Below are positions 14,071 through 20,362 of a stretch of DNA of 21,103 nt, piece by piece. The position numbers and the translations under genes were made by a program. The notes under the pieces are model-generated. The model worked only from the letters and a program-made list of their open reading frames with translations. It was not told the DNA's origin and made no database searches. The stretch covers positions 34,037 to 55,139 of the forward strand of contig DGEQ01000021.1 in the NCBI GenBank assembly GCA_002386045.1, in the 5' to 3' direction. Numbering within the stretch: position 1 is the stretch's first letter; each line of letters opens with the position of its first letter. Origin of the DNA: Hungateiclostridiaceae bacterium UBA3922. GTDB taxonomy: Bacteria; Bacillota; Clostridia; Acetivibrionales; DTU013.

Positions 14071-14838
14071 ATGGAGTATATACAGGTGCCGAACCTGCCG
14101 GAAGGCCGGGTCGGGCTTGCTGTCGTCGACGGCAGGATAAGCCCGGAAGCTGAAGATACGCTGCGTTCGCTCGGCATGGAACTTATCAGGCTGCATCCGC
14201 ATCCCGGGCTGTACGATGCTGTCTGCTGCCACCCTGACATGGTGCTGCACCACGTAGGGGGAAACGTGATCGTATACGCTCCCGGCACCGATGCCGAAGC
14301 CGTTTCGAAGCTTGGATCGTACGGTTTCCGGATGGTGATGGGTGAAAGCATCCTGACGCCGAAATATCCTTATGATATAGCATATAACGTTGCCCGGGTG
14401 GGCAAATGGTACTTCCACAACCTGAAATATACCGACAGGCGGATCAGGGAATACATGGACCGGCTCGGCATCGAGCCTGTCCACGTGGAACAGGGCTATG
14501 CCAAGTGTTCGATACTTCCCGTGGACGGCAATTCCATCATCACCACCGACCGTGGGATAGAGCGGGCCGCGGCAAAAAAAGGGATCGACGTGCTTTACGT
14601 TGAATGCGGTGATTCCATCAGGCTTCCCGGGCTTGACCGTGGATTCATAGGAGGCGCCTGCGGCATGATTTCGGACACTGTGTGTGCGATCAACGGCAGT
14701 GTCGAAAAACTGAAGGGCTCCGATCCTATCATCTCATTCCTCTCCAGTAGAAACATGACCATCGTGCAGCTTTCTGACGAATGCGTGACGGACATCGGTT
14801 CCATAATCCCCCTGGCGCTGGCCGACCCCAGTAACTAA
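14071..14838 (+). CDS. DUF6873-like conserved clostridial protein
   Basis: This 255-residue soluble protein resembles the clostridial DUF6873 family. Visible blocks include VVDGRISPEAEDTLRSLG, LHPHPGLYDAVCCHPDMVLH (41-60), a central segment with HVEQGYAKCSILPVDGNSI (138-156), and a Gly/Cys-rich region DRGFIGGACGMISDTVCAI. The alternating beta segments and conserved Asp/His/Cys residues recall the repeated beta-beta-alpha-beta blocks of the guanidine-modifying (arginine deiminase-like) fold, but this is an impression and not proof of activity. GGAG lies about six bases before the ATG. An AT-rich stretch before it (13985-14035) probably holds the promoter, though no clear -35/-10 pair is visible. 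It is followed in the same direction by the ytxC-like gene after 267 bases. Confidence 0.85.
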   Translation: MEYIQVPNLPEGRVGLAVVDGRISPEAEDTLRSLGMELIRLHPHPGLYDAVCCHPDMVLHHVGGNVIVYAPGTDAEAVSKLGSYGFRMVMGESILTPKYPYDIAYNVARVGKWYFHNLKYTDRRIREYMDRLGIEPVHVEQGYAKCSILPVDGNSIITTDRGIERAAAKKGIDVLYVECGDSIRLPGLDRGFIGGACGMISDTVCAINGSVEKLKGSDPIISFLSSRNMTIVQLSDECVTDIGSIIPLALADPSN

Positions 14839-15052
14839 CCGTCCCTGAAAACATATAATATATCAGGCCTCTATGCGAAACCGGGCGCAGACAGGCATCG
14901 GGACAGTCCGTGCCTGACTTGTGGCAGTATGGTGTTCGGCAGGATCGCAATTGCTGTCGAACGACGGCATGTGTCGATCGCCCCTGCGTCCGACTTGCTA
15001 AACCTGCGAAAAATGCGAAACGCGATGGGTTTATTTGCATACGGCCTGTACT

Positions 15053-15080
15053 GCATACAACAATTTGCTCGGACATATAC
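15053..15080 (+). promoter_or_regulatory. Possible SigE-type sporulation promoter before the ytxC-like gene
   Basis: GCATACA at 15053-15059 and CATATACT at 15073-15080 resemble the -35 (GHATATT) and -10 (CATACAnT) elements used by mother-cell SigE, spaced 13 bases apart. The predicted start (about 15087) leaves a short leader before the ribosome binding site at 15090. The match is partial. The rest of the 267-base gap 14839-15105 holds an inverted repeat CAGGCA/TGCCTG near 14891-14914 and no convincing gene. Confidence 0.3.
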
Positions 15081-15105
15081 TAGCACTCGAAGGGATGTGA
15101 AGTTG

Positions 15106-16020
15106 ATGCAGTTTCTTTGCATTGGAGTCAACGGCAGCACTGAGGAGGTAATGCGGCATATAAACGAGGCACTCCGGCAACTGAAAAACAGGAAGATCAG
15201 CTATTCCATCAATGAGATAAATTCCGAAGGTTCGTCTTCCATTATCTGCATGATCAACGACGGCAGGTTCTACAGAGAAAAATCCCTGGAATCGTACAAG
15301 ATACTCAAGACTTATATATCCAATGCACTGGCCGACTATATCATAAGGCAGTACGAAGAAAAGCTGCTGATGAGGATCATAAACAGCAATTACTGTTATT
15401 TCAACGCGGCTGAAAAAAAGGAAATACTGCAGCGGGCGCTCGGGATCATCAGGAACGAGGATAAAACGTTCATCAACAGCCTGTTCCAGATAAGGAGAAG
15501 AAACGTCATAATCAGACGGCTCATGGACTATTTCGACAACTCCAACAGCATCATAATCGACGGATTCGTGAATTTCAGGCTGAAGGACTATATCAGGGAC
15601 CTCGAGGAAATAGTCGACAAGGCCGTCGACGACTTCCTGATGGACAGGGAATACAGGGAATTCATAAGGCTCCTGCGGTATTTCGTTGAGATCCAGGAAC
15701 CGAAAATCGACACCGTCCATGTCATCGTGAACTATGACAACAGGTATACGCTCCTGGACGGGTCAAAAAGGGAGATAACTAATGAGTGCATCCAGGAGTA
15801 CGCGAACGAGATAACGGAGGGTGAGATCAATTACGATGACCTGCTGGTAAGTTCACTTATCACATTCGCGCCGCGGAAGATCGTGATCCACAGCATGGGG
15901 CATTCCAGGAACAAGGAACTCATGGAAACTATCAAAAATGTCTTCAGCGGCCGGGTCATCATGTGCCAGGGCTGCGACGTGTGCTCCGTGAAGATCGCAA
16001 AGAGTGAGACGAAAAAATAG
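15106..16020 (+). CDS. ytxC: Putative sporulation protein YtxC
   Basis: The 304 residues match the YtxC family of putative sporulation proteins, known from Bacillus and Clostridia but without a defined biochemical role. Features are an N-terminal alpha/beta domain (MQFLCIGVNGSTEEVMRHIN), a helical middle with LADYIIRQYEEKLLMRIIN and the family-typical block FVNFRLKDYIRDLEEIVDKA. The C-terminal part VHVIVNYDNRYTLLDG reaches APRKIVIHSMG and a CQGCDVC cysteine trio. I chose ATG 15106 because AAGGGATG at 15090-15097 lies eight bases upstream and the size fits the family. The in-frame ATG at 14929 would add 59 residues without family-like sequence. A TTG directly before the ATG (15103) is also possible. 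A strong hairpin at 16053-16088 follows the gene. Confidence 0.88.
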   Translation: MQFLCIGVNGSTEEVMRHINEALRQLKNRKISYSINEINSEGSSSIICMINDGRFYREKSLESYKILKTYISNALADYIIRQYEEKLLMRIINSNYCYFNAAEKKEILQRALGIIRNEDKTFINSLFQIRRRNVIIRRLMDYFDNSNSIIIDGFVNFRLKDYIRDLEEIVDKAVDDFLMDREYREFIRLLRYFVEIQEPKIDTVHVIVNYDNRYTLLDGSKREITNECIQEYANEITEGEINYDDLLVSSLITFAPRKIVIHSMGHSRNKELMETIKNVFSGRVIMCQGCDVCSVKIAKSETKK

Positions 16021-16052
16021 GCAGAAAGGCAGGATTTTTACCATTGGAGGTA

Positions 16053-16088
16053 AAAATGGAGGGGGCCCCGGGGCGCTCCCTCCATTTT
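16053..16088 (+). terminator. Terminator after the ytxC-like gene
   Basis: AAAATGGAGGG at 16053-16063 pairs perfectly with CCCTCCATTTT at 16078-16088, with a GC-rich, self-complementary loop (GCCCCGGGGC). The T-run is short (four Ts within the stem), but the stem is long and A/T-rich at its base, so it can work in both directions. Confidence 0.7.
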
Positions 16089-16143
16089 GTGACATAATAA
16101 CGTGATCCGGCTCAAATTTTTACAAAAAATTTCGATTATAATA

Positions 16144-16171
16144 TTGACATTATCGCAACAGATGATAAAAT
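16144..16171 (+). promoter_or_regulatory. Strong sigma-A promoter for a candidate small RNA
   Basis: A perfect -35 TTGACA (16144-16149) and a -10 TAAAAT (16166-16171) are separated by 16 bases in an AT-rich setting. Transcription would start near 16178. Confidence 0.7.
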
Positions 16172-16177
16172 ATACGT

Positions 16178-16350
16178 GGAACACAATATGATGTATAAAT
16201 CTGCCGAAACAGGTACATAATATTGTTATTGGATTAGACAAGTTTTACACAAAAGATAAAGCGTCAGAAAGATACACAGGACGAAGGCGACGAGTATACA
16301 AAGGACAAGATCCGGGGAAAGAAAAGAGAGTCAGTGACTCTCTTTTTCCC
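16178..16350 (+). ncRNA. Candidate small RNA of about 170 nt, unknown class
   Basis: The stretch lies between a near-consensus promoter and a strong terminator, and the next gene has its own promoter downstream of that terminator. Near the 5' end, ACAATATGATGTA (about 16183-16195) pairs with TACATAATATTGT (about 16214-16226) with a single mismatch. The stem encloses a loop with an inner CTG/CAG pairing. The middle part is purine-rich and largely unpaired by eye; the 3' end is the terminator stem. No ORF has both a start codon and a ribosome binding site. I do not recognise a riboswitch core. It could be a trans-acting sRNA or an attenuated leader of the P-loop/Asp23 gene. The ends are estimates. 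Confidence 0.5.
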
Positions 16351-16354
16351 TTTT
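16322..16354 (+). terminator. Terminator of the candidate small RNA
   Basis: AAAAGAGAGTCA at 16322-16333 and TGACTCTCTTTT at 16335-16346 form a 12-bp perfect inverted repeat, followed by a T-rich run (TTTTTCCCTTTT). The centre is a single base, so the innermost pairs must open to form the loop. Confidence 0.78.
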
Positions 16355-16368
16355 ATGCGGGTTTTTCG

Positions 16369-16397
16369 TTGTCAGCCTGTGGACCATCTGATAATAT
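16369..16397 (+). promoter_or_regulatory. Sigma-A promoter for the P-loop/Asp23 gene
   Basis: TTGTCA (16369-16374) and TAATAT (16392-16397) are separated by exactly 17 bases, just beyond the preceding terminator. The leader would be about 25 bases with GGAGGT at 16416-16421. Confidence 0.65.
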
Positions 16398-16428
16398 ATA
16401 GTAAACAGCAACATTGGAGGTCATCCGT

Positions 16429-17247
16429 TTGCGCGTAGTCGGTTTCACAGGTGCCAGCGGCACGGGAAAGAGCCACAGGGCATCCTGGGTCGCCAGGGAA
16501 AGAGGGATACAGTATATAATCGACGACGGCCTTTTAATAAAGGAGAACAGGGTCATCGCCGGATATTCGGCAAAAAAGGAAAAAACGAGGGTTGGCTCCA
16601 TAAAGCGGGCCCTTTTCACTGATGACGACCATGTCAGGGAAGTGAAGAGAGCCATCGAACAGCATAAGCCGGAGGCCATCCTGATCCTCGGCACGTCCGA
16701 CGGCATGGCGGACAAGATCGCAGAGAGGCTTGGGCTGCCCGCGGTCAGTGAATATGTCCACATAGAGGACGTGGCCGACGAGTTCGAGATAAAGCAGGCC
16801 CTTGCGACGCGAAGGGAGCAGGGCAAGCATGTCATACCGGTTCCCACTTTCGAGATAAAAAAAGACTTTTCAGGGTATTTCCTCGATCCGCTGCAGATTT
16901 TCCGGCGCAAGGGAAAGCTGAGTTTCCAGCCTGACGGCGAGAAGTCCGTTGTGAGGCCGACATTCAGCTATCTCGGCAGCTATACCATATCCGACTATAC
17001 CATCTACCAGATCGTGGAATTCGTTGTCAGCGGCTTCGACGGAGTCAGCAGGATATCGCGCTTTCGGGCCGAGAACCATCCCGACGGCATCTACATGGAG
17101 ATGGACCTGGTGCTTAAGTATGGCTTTCCCATCCGCGAACTGGTGCGCGAGATACAGCAGAAAGTATCCGAAGAGATCGAACGGCTCACAGCCCTGAATA
17201 TCCGCCAGTTCAACGTGACGGTGAAGAGCCTCGTGGTGGAGAAGTAA
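16429..17247 (+). CDS. P-loop ATPase fused to an Asp23/Gls24-like domain
   Basis: The 272-residue protein starts with a P-loop NTPase fold: Walker A GASGTGKS at residues 8-15 and a Walker B-like EAILILGTSD at 82-91. After a linker (about 140-173) comes a C-terminal domain of about 100 residues resembling Asp23/Gls24 proteins: GSYTISDYTIYQIVEFVVSG, GIYMEMDLVLKYGFPI, and a final VSEEIERL...FNVTVKSLVV. Asp23-like proteins in Firmicutes are linked to the cell envelope and alkaline stress. The joined ATPase suggests nucleotide-dependent control, which is inference. I chose TTG 16429 because GGAGGT at 16416-16421 is seven bases away; the TTG at 16414 overlaps that site. Its own promoter and terminator make it a single-gene unit. 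Confidence 0.82.
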   Translation: MRVVGFTGASGTGKSHRASWVARERGIQYIIDDGLLIKENRVIAGYSAKKEKTRVGSIKRALFTDDDHVREVKRAIEQHKPEAILILGTSDGMADKIAERLGLPAVSEYVHIEDVADEFEIKQALATRREQGKHVIPVPTFEIKKDFSGYFLDPLQIFRRKGKLSFQPDGEKSVVRPTFSYLGSYTISDYTIYQIVEFVVSGFDGVSRISRFRAENHPDGIYMEMDLVLKYGFPIRELVREIQQKVSEEIERLTALNIRQFNVTVKSLVVEK

Positions 17248-17302
17248 GGGGCTCCTGCCCGCCAGGCGGCGTAACCTTTCATGGTGCCGGCAAATATAAT
17301 GG

Positions 17303-17332
17303 TACCGGGAATCTGTGTTCCCCGGTATTTTT
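17303..17332 (+). terminator. Terminator after the P-loop/Asp23 gene
   Basis: TACCGGG at 17303-17309 pairs with CCCGGTA at 17321-17327, with a further AA/TT pair beside a bulge, and is followed by TTTTT at 17328-17332. It lies 56 bases after the stop and just before the next ribosome binding site, so the following gene probably has its own promoter. A TATAAT at 17295-17300 lacks a clear -35. Confidence 0.72.
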
Positions 17333-17356
17333 ATCAAGCCATGGAAGGTGATCCGG

Positions 17357-17977
17357 ATGTACCTGAGACAGCCATTTTCATACATAAGGTTCCTGAATGC
17401 GGTGCCGGACATTATGCCTGTCGATATCTACGCCAACAGGAGCCTGGTAGCCCGGGGTCTGCCGTATAAAGGCTTCACCGAGTACATGCAGGTTTTCCCC
17501 GGGATATATGATATGACGGTGTTCGCGGCAGGTACCACGGGACCGGTGCTGCTGGAAAGCGTTATCGAGATACCCGTGAGATCCATAAATACTGTGGTGC
17601 TCATGGGTACGCCGCAGGCGCTGAGCATCAGGCCGTTTTTCGAAACAGTGGTCCAGGTGCCGCGGGGACGTCTGTACCTGCGTTTTGCCAACCTCGTGCC
17701 GGATGGACCGGAGATGGACCTGGCGCTTTCGAACGGGACCGAACTGTTCACGAACGTGTCGTTCGGGATGGTCACAAATTACCTGTCCGTTCCCGCGGGG
17801 ACTTACATTTTCTACGTAAAACAAAGCAATACCGACACGACCCTGCTTTATGTACCCAACATACAACTGCTGGAGGGGCGGTTCTACACGATATATACGG
17901 TAGGCAGGATGGACGGGAGCGTGCCGCTGCAGGTTCTGATCCCGCTGGACGGCAACTCATATATCCAGGTCGGATGA
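17357..17977 (+). CDS. DUF4397 protein with two tandem repeats
   Basis: The 206-residue, beta-rich protein contains two similar DUF4397-type units. The first is about residues 8-100 (YIRFLNAVPDIMPVDIYANR, then EYMQVFPGIYDMTVFAAG). The second is about 113-200 (LYLRFANLVPDGPEMDLALS, then NYLSVPAGTYIFYVKQS). The shared skeleton is RFxNxVPD, a PVDIY/EMDLA strand, and a Y-hydrophobic-P-G-x-Y turn before a strand. DUF4397 domains often occur in exported proteins, but this N-terminus (MYLRQPFSYIRFLN) is not a classical signal peptide. ATG 17357 follows GGAAGGTGAT. An earlier in-frame ATG at 17315 lies inside the terminator hairpin and is unlikely. Function unknown; a surface or spore-layer role is possible but not shown. 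It converges with the DUF6062 gene. Confidence 0.83.
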   Translation: MYLRQPFSYIRFLNAVPDIMPVDIYANRSLVARGLPYKGFTEYMQVFPGIYDMTVFAAGTTGPVLLESVIEIPVRSINTVVLMGTPQALSIRPFFETVVQVPRGRLYLRFANLVPDGPEMDLALSNGTELFTNVSFGMVTNYLSVPAGTYIFYVKQSNTDTTLLYVPNIQLLEGRFYTIYTVGRMDGSVPLQVLIPLDGNSYIQVG

Positions 17978-18005
17978 TTCGGGATTTCCGGTTGGGTATG
18001 GGCCA

Positions 18006-18044
18006 GCGGCAGGCAGACCGGCGGAAATTCTTCGTTCCTGCCGC
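18006..18044. other. Inverted repeat between convergent genes
   Basis: GCGGCAGG at 18006-18013 and CCTGCCGC at 18037-18044 pair perfectly. It lies in the 88-base gap between the converging DUF4397 and DUF6062 genes and may help end transcription from both sides, although no T-run follows on either strand. Confidence 0.4.
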
Positions 18045-18065
18045 AGAAGGCCGGTACATCCCGGT

Positions 18066-18845
18066 TCATTTCAGGCTGCAGTAGCCCTTGAGCTTCTGGA
18101 TGCTGCGGGGCAGTGCATCCTTTGAGTTGCCCCATGGTGCGTCATTATAGCGGTAGTCGAATTTTTTCGTGAACCAGTCCAGTTCTTTCTCGATCCTGTC
18201 CATATGCTCAAGCTGCTGCTGCATCAGTATCCTGAGGAATTCTTTCCTGTTGCCGGGATTTAAGTATTTTTCCGCTGCCTGGATGAGCATCCTGAGGTGC
18301 ACCAGGCAGAAACCCTTTTTCTCGGAGAAAGTCTTCCTGAAATCGCTTTCCTTCGTCCAGAGGTACATGATGACGTCGAGATACCTGTCCATGGTGAATT
18401 CCATGCGGCCGCAGATGGTACAGCTTTTTTCGATTTCCATGAGGAGTTTCAGGAGTTTTGACGCCGGTCCCGGGTCGGCCGCGGACCTGGATCTGAACCT
18501 GGATGCAAGGGATCTGAGCGGGAACCCGGGACCCTTCGTACCGCCACGTCCTTCAAGCAACGGTTTTGCGGCGTCCCTGATCCTCCCGAGCTGTTCCCTG
18601 ATATGCGTATCGGTCACGAGACCCAGCCCCAGGCGGTTTTCCTGCCTGTTGTACAGCATTTCGAAGTGCCTGCGGCAGAATCCTTTTTTGTTCGTATCTA
18701 TCCGGCAGTCCGGCTCCATGAGGGACGGGCCCAGGTAATAGTCGATATACTGCATTTCAAGCTTGCTTTCCAGAAGGCACAACGGACATTCGCAATCCTC
18801 GCCGAACGCTTCTGTCACCGGTATGGTGTAGATTTTTTCTTTCAT
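18066..18845 (-). CDS. DUF6062-like protein with duplicated CxxC/CxxH sites
   Basis: This 259-residue soluble protein resembles the clostridial DUF6062 family. It contains two copies of one pattern: Cys20-PL-Cys23 followed after 33 residues by KKGFC57RRH60, and Cys142-TI-Cys145 followed after 34 residues by KKGFC180LVH183. Each copy offers a CxxC plus CxxH set suited to bind zinc, so the protein probably arose by internal duplication. A Gly/Arg/Ser-rich linker (about 99-127) separates the halves, and the C-terminus is helical. The biochemical function is unknown; a structural zinc or a protein-interaction role is inference. AAAGGGAGATG lies before the ATG. It is divergent from the glycosylase gene, sharing a 170-base gap (18846-19015) that contains a TATAAT on the minus strand (complement of 18911-18916) but no clear -35. 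Confidence 0.85.
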   Translation of the reverse strand: MKEKIYTIPVTEAFGEDCECPLCLLESKLEMQYIDYYLGPSLMEPDCRIDTNKKGFCRRHFEMLYNRQENRLGLGLVTDTHIREQLGRIRDAAKPLLEGRGGTKGPGFPLRSLASRFRSRSAADPGPASKLLKLLMEIEKSCTICGRMEFTMDRYLDVIMYLWTKESDFRKTFSEKKGFCLVHLRMLIQAAEKYLNPGNRKEFLRILMQQQLEHMDRIEKELDWFTKKFDYRYNDAPWGNSKDALPRSIQKLKGYCSLK

Positions 18846-19015
18846 CCGCCCATCTCCCTTTCAACATAATATTTATGGTACAATCACCATTGAGTCGGAC
18901 TTATTTGATTATACCATATTTGCCTTAAAGATATATCAGGTTACCGTGTCCAGGATCGACAGGAAGGGTATTGATTGCTTCGGCGGAATATTGGATATCT
19001 GTTTTGGAGGTTGTT

Positions 19016-19900
19016 ATGCACTACAGGGGCTACGATGTTCATGAAGACGGCAGCGGCGTGATAGTGGAAGGCGTGCGCGACTTCGACCTGGTCCACACAT
19101 TTGAATGCGGACAGTGCTTCAGGTGGTACAGGGAGCCTGACGGCAGCTATACCGGCGTCGTAAGGGGGAGAGTCGCCAATGTGAGTTACAGTCCCGGCGT
19201 CCTGAAGCTGGATAACGTTACGATCGAGGACTTCAGGCAGGTGTGGTTCGACTATTTCGACCTCGGCAGGGATTACGGCCTTATCAAAAAAGCCGTAACG
19301 ACCGACGGGATCATGGAAAGGGCCGTGGAATCCGGCAGCGGCATCCGGATCCTGAGGCAGGAGCCCTGGGAAACGCTTGTTTCGTTCATCATTTCGGCCA
19401 ACAACAGGATCCCCAGGATAATGAAGATCATATCGGAGATATCGAGACTGTTCGGCACTGAAATAAAGTATGCGGGGAAATCTTACTACAGTTTCCCCGA
19501 TGCACGGACCCTTGCTTCATCCAGCATTGAACAGGTGTCCGAATGCAGGGCGGGCTACAGGTGCGGTTATATACATGAAACCGCTGTGGTCGTGGCGGGA
19601 TCGGGGTTCGACACCGGGAAGCTGGCCGCGATGCCGGCAGCCGATGCCCGCAAAGAGCTTATGAAATACAGGGGGGTCGGGGCCAAGGTGGCCGACTGTG
19701 TGCTCCTTTACAGCGGCGCCAGGTATGACGTCTTTCCCGTGGATGTCTGGGTCAAACGGGTGATGGAAGAACTTTATTTTGGCCGGGAGGCAAGCTTTCC
19801 CGAGATACACCGGTTCGCAGCGGAGAGATTCGGGAAGTACGCGGGTTTTGCGCAGCAGTACCTGTTCTATTATGCCAGGGAGCATAAAATCGGGGTATAG
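19016..19900 (+). CDS. 8-oxoguanine DNA glycosylase/lyase, OGG1 type
   Basis: This belongs to the OGG1-like HhH-GPD family that removes 8-oxoguanine from DNA and cuts the abasic site. The 294 residues begin with an OGG-N-like domain (FECGQCFRWYREPDGSYTGV, about 29-48), followed by the helical glycosylase core (PWETLVSFIISANNRIPRI). The helix-hairpin-helix is YRGVGAKVADCVLLYS with the presumed catalytic Lys224, followed by FPVDVWVKRVM with the catalytic Asp243. Such proteins are common in Clostridia and are often annotated as 3-methyladenine glycosylase 2, but the GVGAKVADC motif and the FxCGQCFRW block favour OGG1. I chose ATG 19016 because TTTTGGAGG lies six bases upstream; an in-frame start at 18971 has no such site. 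Confidence 0.92.
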   Translation: MHYRGYDVHEDGSGVIVEGVRDFDLVHTFECGQCFRWYREPDGSYTGVVRGRVANVSYSPGVLKLDNVTIEDFRQVWFDYFDLGRDYGLIKKAVTTDGIMERAVESGSGIRILRQEPWETLVSFIISANNRIPRIMKIISEISRLFGTEIKYAGKSYYSFPDARTLASSSIEQVSECRAGYRCGYIHETAVVVAGSGFDTGKLAAMPAADARKELMKYRGVGAKVADCVLLYSGARYDVFPVDVWVKRVMEELYFGREASFPEIHRFAAERFGKYAGFAQQYLFYYAREHKIGV

Positions 19901-19912
19901 ACACATGACGGG

Positions 19913-19946
19913 CACTCCCTAAATAAAATATACTGAAGGGAGAGTG
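19913..19946 (+). promoter_or_regulatory. Inverted repeat that covers a ribosome binding site
   Basis: CACTCCCT at 19913-19920 can pair with AGGGAGAGTG at 19937-19946 (six continuous pairs plus two beyond a bulge). The right arm is the Shine-Dalgarno sequence of the DUF3343 gene. If both arms are in one mRNA, translation could be masked. A weak ATGACG/TATACT promoter pair (19905-19934) would start transcription inside the repeat and avoid this. Confidence 0.35.
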
Positions 19947-19951
19947 TTCGC

Positions 19952-20209
19952 ATGTACGCCATTGCCATCCTGGATTCCGGTAATTACGCGCTGAGGCTCT
20001 GTTCCATCCTGGAGAAAAAGGGATACGTGTTCGAAGTCGTCCCGACTCCATGCCAGATCGCAAAGGGCGGCTGCGGGTATTGCCTGAAATTTCCCCTTGA
20101 ATACAAGGATATCGTGCTGCAGGAAGCCCTGCTGAACAAAATAGTGATCAGGGAGATCTACAGGGTCGAGCCGCAGTTGATGAAGAACAACTACGTGAAA
20201 ATATACTGA
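19952..20209 (+). CDS. DUF3343 family small protein (putative Se/S carrier-like)
   Basis: This 85-residue protein fits DUF3343, a family described as similar to putative selenium/sulfur carrier proteins. Features are a ferredoxin-like beta-alpha start (MYAIAILDSGNYALRLCSIL), the central motif TPCQIAKGGCGYCLKF with Cys34, Cys41 and Cys44, and a short second helix region. The cysteine pair CGYC could carry sulfur or selenium or form a disulfide; this is known only by family description. GAAGGGAGAG lies about seven bases before the ATG. It follows the glycosylase gene by 51 bases in the same direction. Downstream is a 117-base gap with nothing recognisable before a promoter at 20327. Confidence 0.85.
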   Translation: MYAIAILDSGNYALRLCSILEKKGYVFEVVPTPCQIAKGGCGYCLKFPLEYKDIVLQEALLNKIVIREIYRVEPQLMKNNYVKIY

Positions 20210-20326
20210 CCGCACGTTTGCCATTTAATTCCTTTCAATAGAGCCAAAATCATCTGAACAACAAAGAAAAACAGAGGCAGAATGAACTAAACAGCGCATT
20301 GCAGGCGTAATTGCGGCTCCTGTACG

Positions 20327-20356
20327 TTGTTTGGGCCCGAAGATCGATGATATAAT
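20327..20356 (+). promoter_or_regulatory. Sigma-A promoter for the structured RNA
   Basis: TTGTTT (20327-20332) and TATAAT (20351-20356) are separated by 18 bases. A second TATAAT overlaps at 20356-20361. The predicted start is near 20363-20368. Confidence 0.6.
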
Positions 20357-20362
20357 ATAATA

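Noticed and set aside
14888..14914. Inverted repeat CAGGCA/TGCCTG as a terminator of the DUF6873 gene
   Set aside because: No T-run follows and the inner pairing is interrupted, so a terminator call is not supported.
14929..15105. N-terminal extension of the YtxC-like protein from ATG 14929
   Set aside because: The 59 extra residues do not look like the family, the upstream ATG has no ribosome binding site, and a good site precedes ATG 15106.
16056..16097. Tiny ORF of 13 codons preceded by TTGGAGGT
   Set aside because: It lies entirely within and just beyond the terminator hairpin after ytxC; the good binding-site match is partly created by the A/G-rich stem, and nothing in-frame continues.
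16178..16400. Open frame through the candidate small RNA (LDKFYTKDKASERYTGRRRR and onwards)
   Set aside because: No ATG, GTG or TTG start with a ribosome binding site was found, and the frame runs through the terminator stem and the next promoter.
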